Assembly: GCA_029857975.1 (NCBI GenBank)
Contig: JAOUFX010000112.1
Location: 1-7,949, forward strand
DNA: 7,949 nucleotides
Source: Deltaproteobacteria bacterium
GTDB lineage: Bacteria > Desulfobacterota > SM23-61
Reading direction: 5' to 3'
Of the stretch, positions 6,599-7,949 are shown in pieces. A program made the translations under genes and the position numbers. Position 1 is the stretch's first letter. Each line of letters opens with the position of its first letter. Under the pieces are notes generated by a model, which did not search any database, was not told where the DNA came from, and saw nothing but the letters and a program-made list of their open reading frames with translations.

Positions 6599-6636
6599 AT
6601 AAAAAAACCCCATCTCTCTTTCAAGAAATGGGGTTT
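6599..6636 (-). terminator. Intrinsic terminator (- strand, possibly bidirectional)
   Basis: The stem AAACCCCAT (6605-6613) and ATGGGGTTT (6628-6636) gives 9 perfect pairs with a 14-nt loop. On the - strand the stem is followed by an uninterrupted T-run (seven T, then ATATTT), a strong intrinsic terminator. On the + strand it is followed only by TTTCAATTT, so termination that way would be weaker. It separates the protease gene from - strand transcription arriving from the right. Confidence 0.75.
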
Positions 6637-6698
6637 CAATTTCTCCTTACCATACCTTCCCTCCGAGCAAGGCAATTGGAGAGCTTATTCCTGAGCGG

Positions 6699-6827
6699 AT
6701 GATAGCAGAATGGGTGGGAATGTCAATTCAAAAAGGGGAAGATGATAAGGGAATAATTCGTCAGTACGGTTTAAACATAGTTAAATGCATACCTTTTAAG
6801 CTGGAAGGTGAATTCAATAGACCCTAA
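6699..6827 (+). CDS. Possible 42-residue small protein, doubtful
   Basis: ATG 6699 opens a 42-codon frame beginning MIAEWVGMSIQKGEDDKG and ending at TAA 6825-6827, only 22 nt before a good + strand terminator. The same frame stays open upstream to 6603 without another start codon. The composition is protein-like (mixed charged and hydrophobic residues, no signal peptide), but there is no clear ribosome site and I recognise no family. The orphan terminator downstream is the main reason to list it. A small RNA covering the same interval is an equal alternative. Confidence 0.15.
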   Translation: MIAEWVGMSIQKGEDDKGIIRQYGLNIVKCIPFKLEGEFNRP

Positions 6828-6849
6828 GCAAGATTAACCACCCTGACCC

Positions 6850-6880
6850 AAAGCCCCTTCAATGGGGCTTTTTTTATTTT
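6850..6880 (+). terminator. Intrinsic terminator (+ strand)
   Basis: AAAGCCCC (6850-6857), loop TTCAAT, GGGGCTTT (6864-6871), then a continuing T-run with ATTTT up to 6880. This is a textbook rho-independent terminator for + strand transcripts, but no clear + strand gene lies before it for over 2.5 kb, apart from the weak small ORF at 6699-6827. Confidence 0.8.
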
Positions 6881-6988
6881 GGGAAATGTGAACTCCACCT
6901 ACAAGTCCGCAAACGATGTGAATTTAGCAGAGTGAAGATTTGCAATTGAAATAAATGAAGAAGGCTGAGCCTTTGATGCCCCTACCTT

Positions 6989-7465
6989 TTAAATCCTCTG
7001 ATTCAAATACCGATTTACTTCATATAATTTTCTCCTGAGTCCCACAAGCCCAAGCAGTGCAGAGCCGAGAAGCAACAGGGTCCCGGGCTCGGAAAATGTT
7101 CCAACGGTAACTGTGATTATATTGTGCTCTGTAGCTATCCGACCGCCGTTGACGAGGCCGTACATGTCGAATTCGTATTTCCATGGAGCCAGCCCCGTAA
7201 AGGTCACGTCGAAGGAGAAGGTCCCTTCACGCACCGATCGTAATCACCGATGTAGGCACTCGGGACGACAGAAATGCCAAGGCCCATGAGAGAAGGAGCC
7301 TCGATACCCCCATCGAGTATTCGTCGAAGGCTTCCCCAATGGCATCAACGATGCTGTCCAGGACGTCAGACCCAAAGCCGGAGTACAAAGTTACGACCGT
7401 TGCATTTTTGATTGTGATCGCCTGTTCATAATCGTCGAGATTTCCGTAGAGGTATTCGGCCCCAT
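6989..7465 (-). pseudogene. PEP-CTERM sorting-signal protein, frameshifted
   Basis: Three consecutive frames read as one protein. From about 7465 to 7315 the frame gives AEYLYGNLDDYEQAIT and, later, VVTLYSGFGSDVLDSIVDAI. From about 7311 to 7238 the next frame gives GGIEAPSLMGLGISVVPSAY then IGDYD. From about 7237 to 6989 the third gives REGTFSFDVTFTG and ends in SEPGTLLLLGSALLGLVGLRRK. That ending is a PEP-CTERM signal: (P/S)EP motif, hydrophobic helix, then Arg/Lys cluster, recognised by exosortase. Known PEP-CTERM proteins are exported and tied to exopolysaccharide or cell-surface material. Eleven residues follow the RRKL, longer than usual. Adding one G to the G-runs at 7460-7463, 7307-7311 and 7234-7235 (- strand) restores a single frame. 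No N-terminal signal peptide is found; the frame above 7465 meets stops, so the left boundary is uncertain. It could be a true pseudogene or contain base-calling errors in G-runs. Confidence 0.75.
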
Positions 7466-7560
7466 GTAATTAGGGTTGTCCTAATTGTTCTGCTTTGTGG
7501 ATGTACCAATCCCATGGTCTGTTAAATTTACGGGCGGAGTTAATGTTTGGACAATTAATT

Positions 7561-7949
7561 TCACTGCACCGTCAGTTGCGTGCTTCCCGAGATACTCCCT
7601 GAGGCGGCAGTGATGGTTGTTCTACCTACTTTACGGTCTGATGTGGCCAGGCCGGTGCTGTCAATCGTAGCCACCGATGTATCTGACGAGCCCCAGGTGA
7701 CCTGCATGGTTATGTCATGGCTTGTCCCATCAGCATATGTGCCAGTGGCCGTAAACTGCAAGGAATATAGCAAAGGTATGATCGGATCTTTGGGTGTCAC
7801 AGATATTAAGACTAGGGGTACAGCGGCAACTGTGAGGTTCGTGCTCCCTGAGATACTCCCTGTGGTGGCAGTAATGTTTGTAGTACCTACTGAAACGCCT
7901 ATGGCCAGGCCGGTGCTGTCAATCGTAGCCACCGATGTATCCGACGAGC
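7561..7949 (-). CDS. BIG2-domain (bacterial Ig-like group 2) protein, C-terminal part
   Basis: This - strand frame runs off the right edge and ends at TGA 7561-7563, giving about 129 visible residues. Two BIG2 repeats are seen. The distal one is partial: SSDTSVATIDSTGLA, then GTTNITATTGSISGSTNLTV. A complete one follows: LISVTPKDPIIPLL, LQFTATGTYADGTS, VTWGSSDTSVATIDSTGLA and GRTTITAASGSISGSTQLTV. This order (SVTP, F.ATGTYSDG, VTW.SSD..VATID..GLA, G..TITA..G..S) is the family signature. BIG2 domains are beta-sandwich modules of secreted and surface proteins, often adhesins. The stop falls directly at the end of a domain, which can be natural. But adding one base just before it joins the frame to about 25 further codons towards the PEP-CTERM fragment, so the two may have been one gene. 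The start and anchor lie outside the window or are lost. Confidence 0.85.
   Translation of the reverse strand, partial: SSDTSVATIDSTGLAIGVSVGTTNITATTGSISGSTNLTVAAVPLVLISVTPKDPIIPLLYSLQFTATGTYADGTSHDITMQVTWGSSDTSVATIDSTGLATSDRKVGRTTITAASGSISGSTQLTVQ
7570..7949 (-). repeat. Direct repeat encoding successive BIG2 domains (about 258-261 bp period)
   Basis: Sequence around 7570-7690 recurs at about 7828-7948. The offset is 258 nt over the ATIDSTGLA-coding part and 261 nt over the SGSISGST-coding part, because of a 3-nt length difference between them. The GGCCAGGCCGGTGCTGTCAA stretch and the following 20 nt are identical in both copies, apart from one C/T change near the end. Near-identity in only part of the unit suggests recent recombination or selection within a domain array. 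Confidence 0.8.

Larger units (their letters stand above)
6472..6988. other. Gene-poor region between the protease and the PEP-CTERM gene
   Basis: This 517-nt stretch has no convincing protein gene. It holds an 18-nt palindrome (6486-6503), an AT-rich run (about 6525-6605) where a promoter for the protease could lie (no clear -35/-10 pair seen), a terminator for - strand transcription (6605-6636), a weak 43-codon ORF (6699-6827) and a terminator for + strand transcription (6850-6880). From 6881 to 6988 I see nothing identifiable. Confidence 0.6.

Noticed and set aside
6850..6880. Terminator for the PEP-CTERM gene
   Set aside because: The T-run is on the + strand side; on the - strand the stem is followed by GGGTCAGG, so it does not fit a - strand gene's intrinsic terminator.

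Overview
The window looks like bacterial chromosome of moderate GC. The gene content and the intergenic repeat style fit a Desulfobacterota/deltaproteobacterial-type genome, probably environmental. This is an inference from three things: an oligopeptide-type ABC operon, a PEP-CTERM sorting signal, and CACAGAG-type intergenic repeats. No rRNA, tRNA, CRISPR array or transposase was seen.

Left part (1-4219, + strand): a catabolic/uptake operon. It starts with the C-terminal part of an amidohydrolase of the YtcJ/Amidohydrolase_3 type. Then come a family-5 solute-binding protein with a Sec signal peptide and two DppB/DppC-type permeases joined by a 4-bp TTGA stop/start overlap. A 235-nt gap between the binding protein and the first permease carries a degenerate 9-nt-period repeat whose two ends are in opposite orientation. 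No ATPase genes follow. The operon ends at a GC-rich double hairpin (4229-4270).

Middle part (4387-6503, - strand): a four-helix small membrane protein of unknown function and a large M6-type (immune inhibitor A-like) metalloprotease lipoprotein. Each gene is followed by an imperfect inverted repeat of exactly 57 nt. Both repeats end in integron-type R' core sites (GTTAAGC, and the less perfect GTTATAT). A GTTAGGC core lies 14 nt before the protease start. Together these suggest, without proving, two integron-like gene cassettes head to tail. No integrase is in the window.

Right part (6504-7949): a gene-poor stretch with two intrinsic terminators facing away from each other around a 43-codon small ORF. 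Then, on the - strand, there is a broken gene ending in a PEP-CTERM sorting signal, read in at least three frames. Upstream of it is the C-terminal part of a protein built of BIG2 (bacterial Ig-like) repeats that runs off the right edge. The BIG2 and PEP-CTERM pieces may be parts of one original surface-protein gene.
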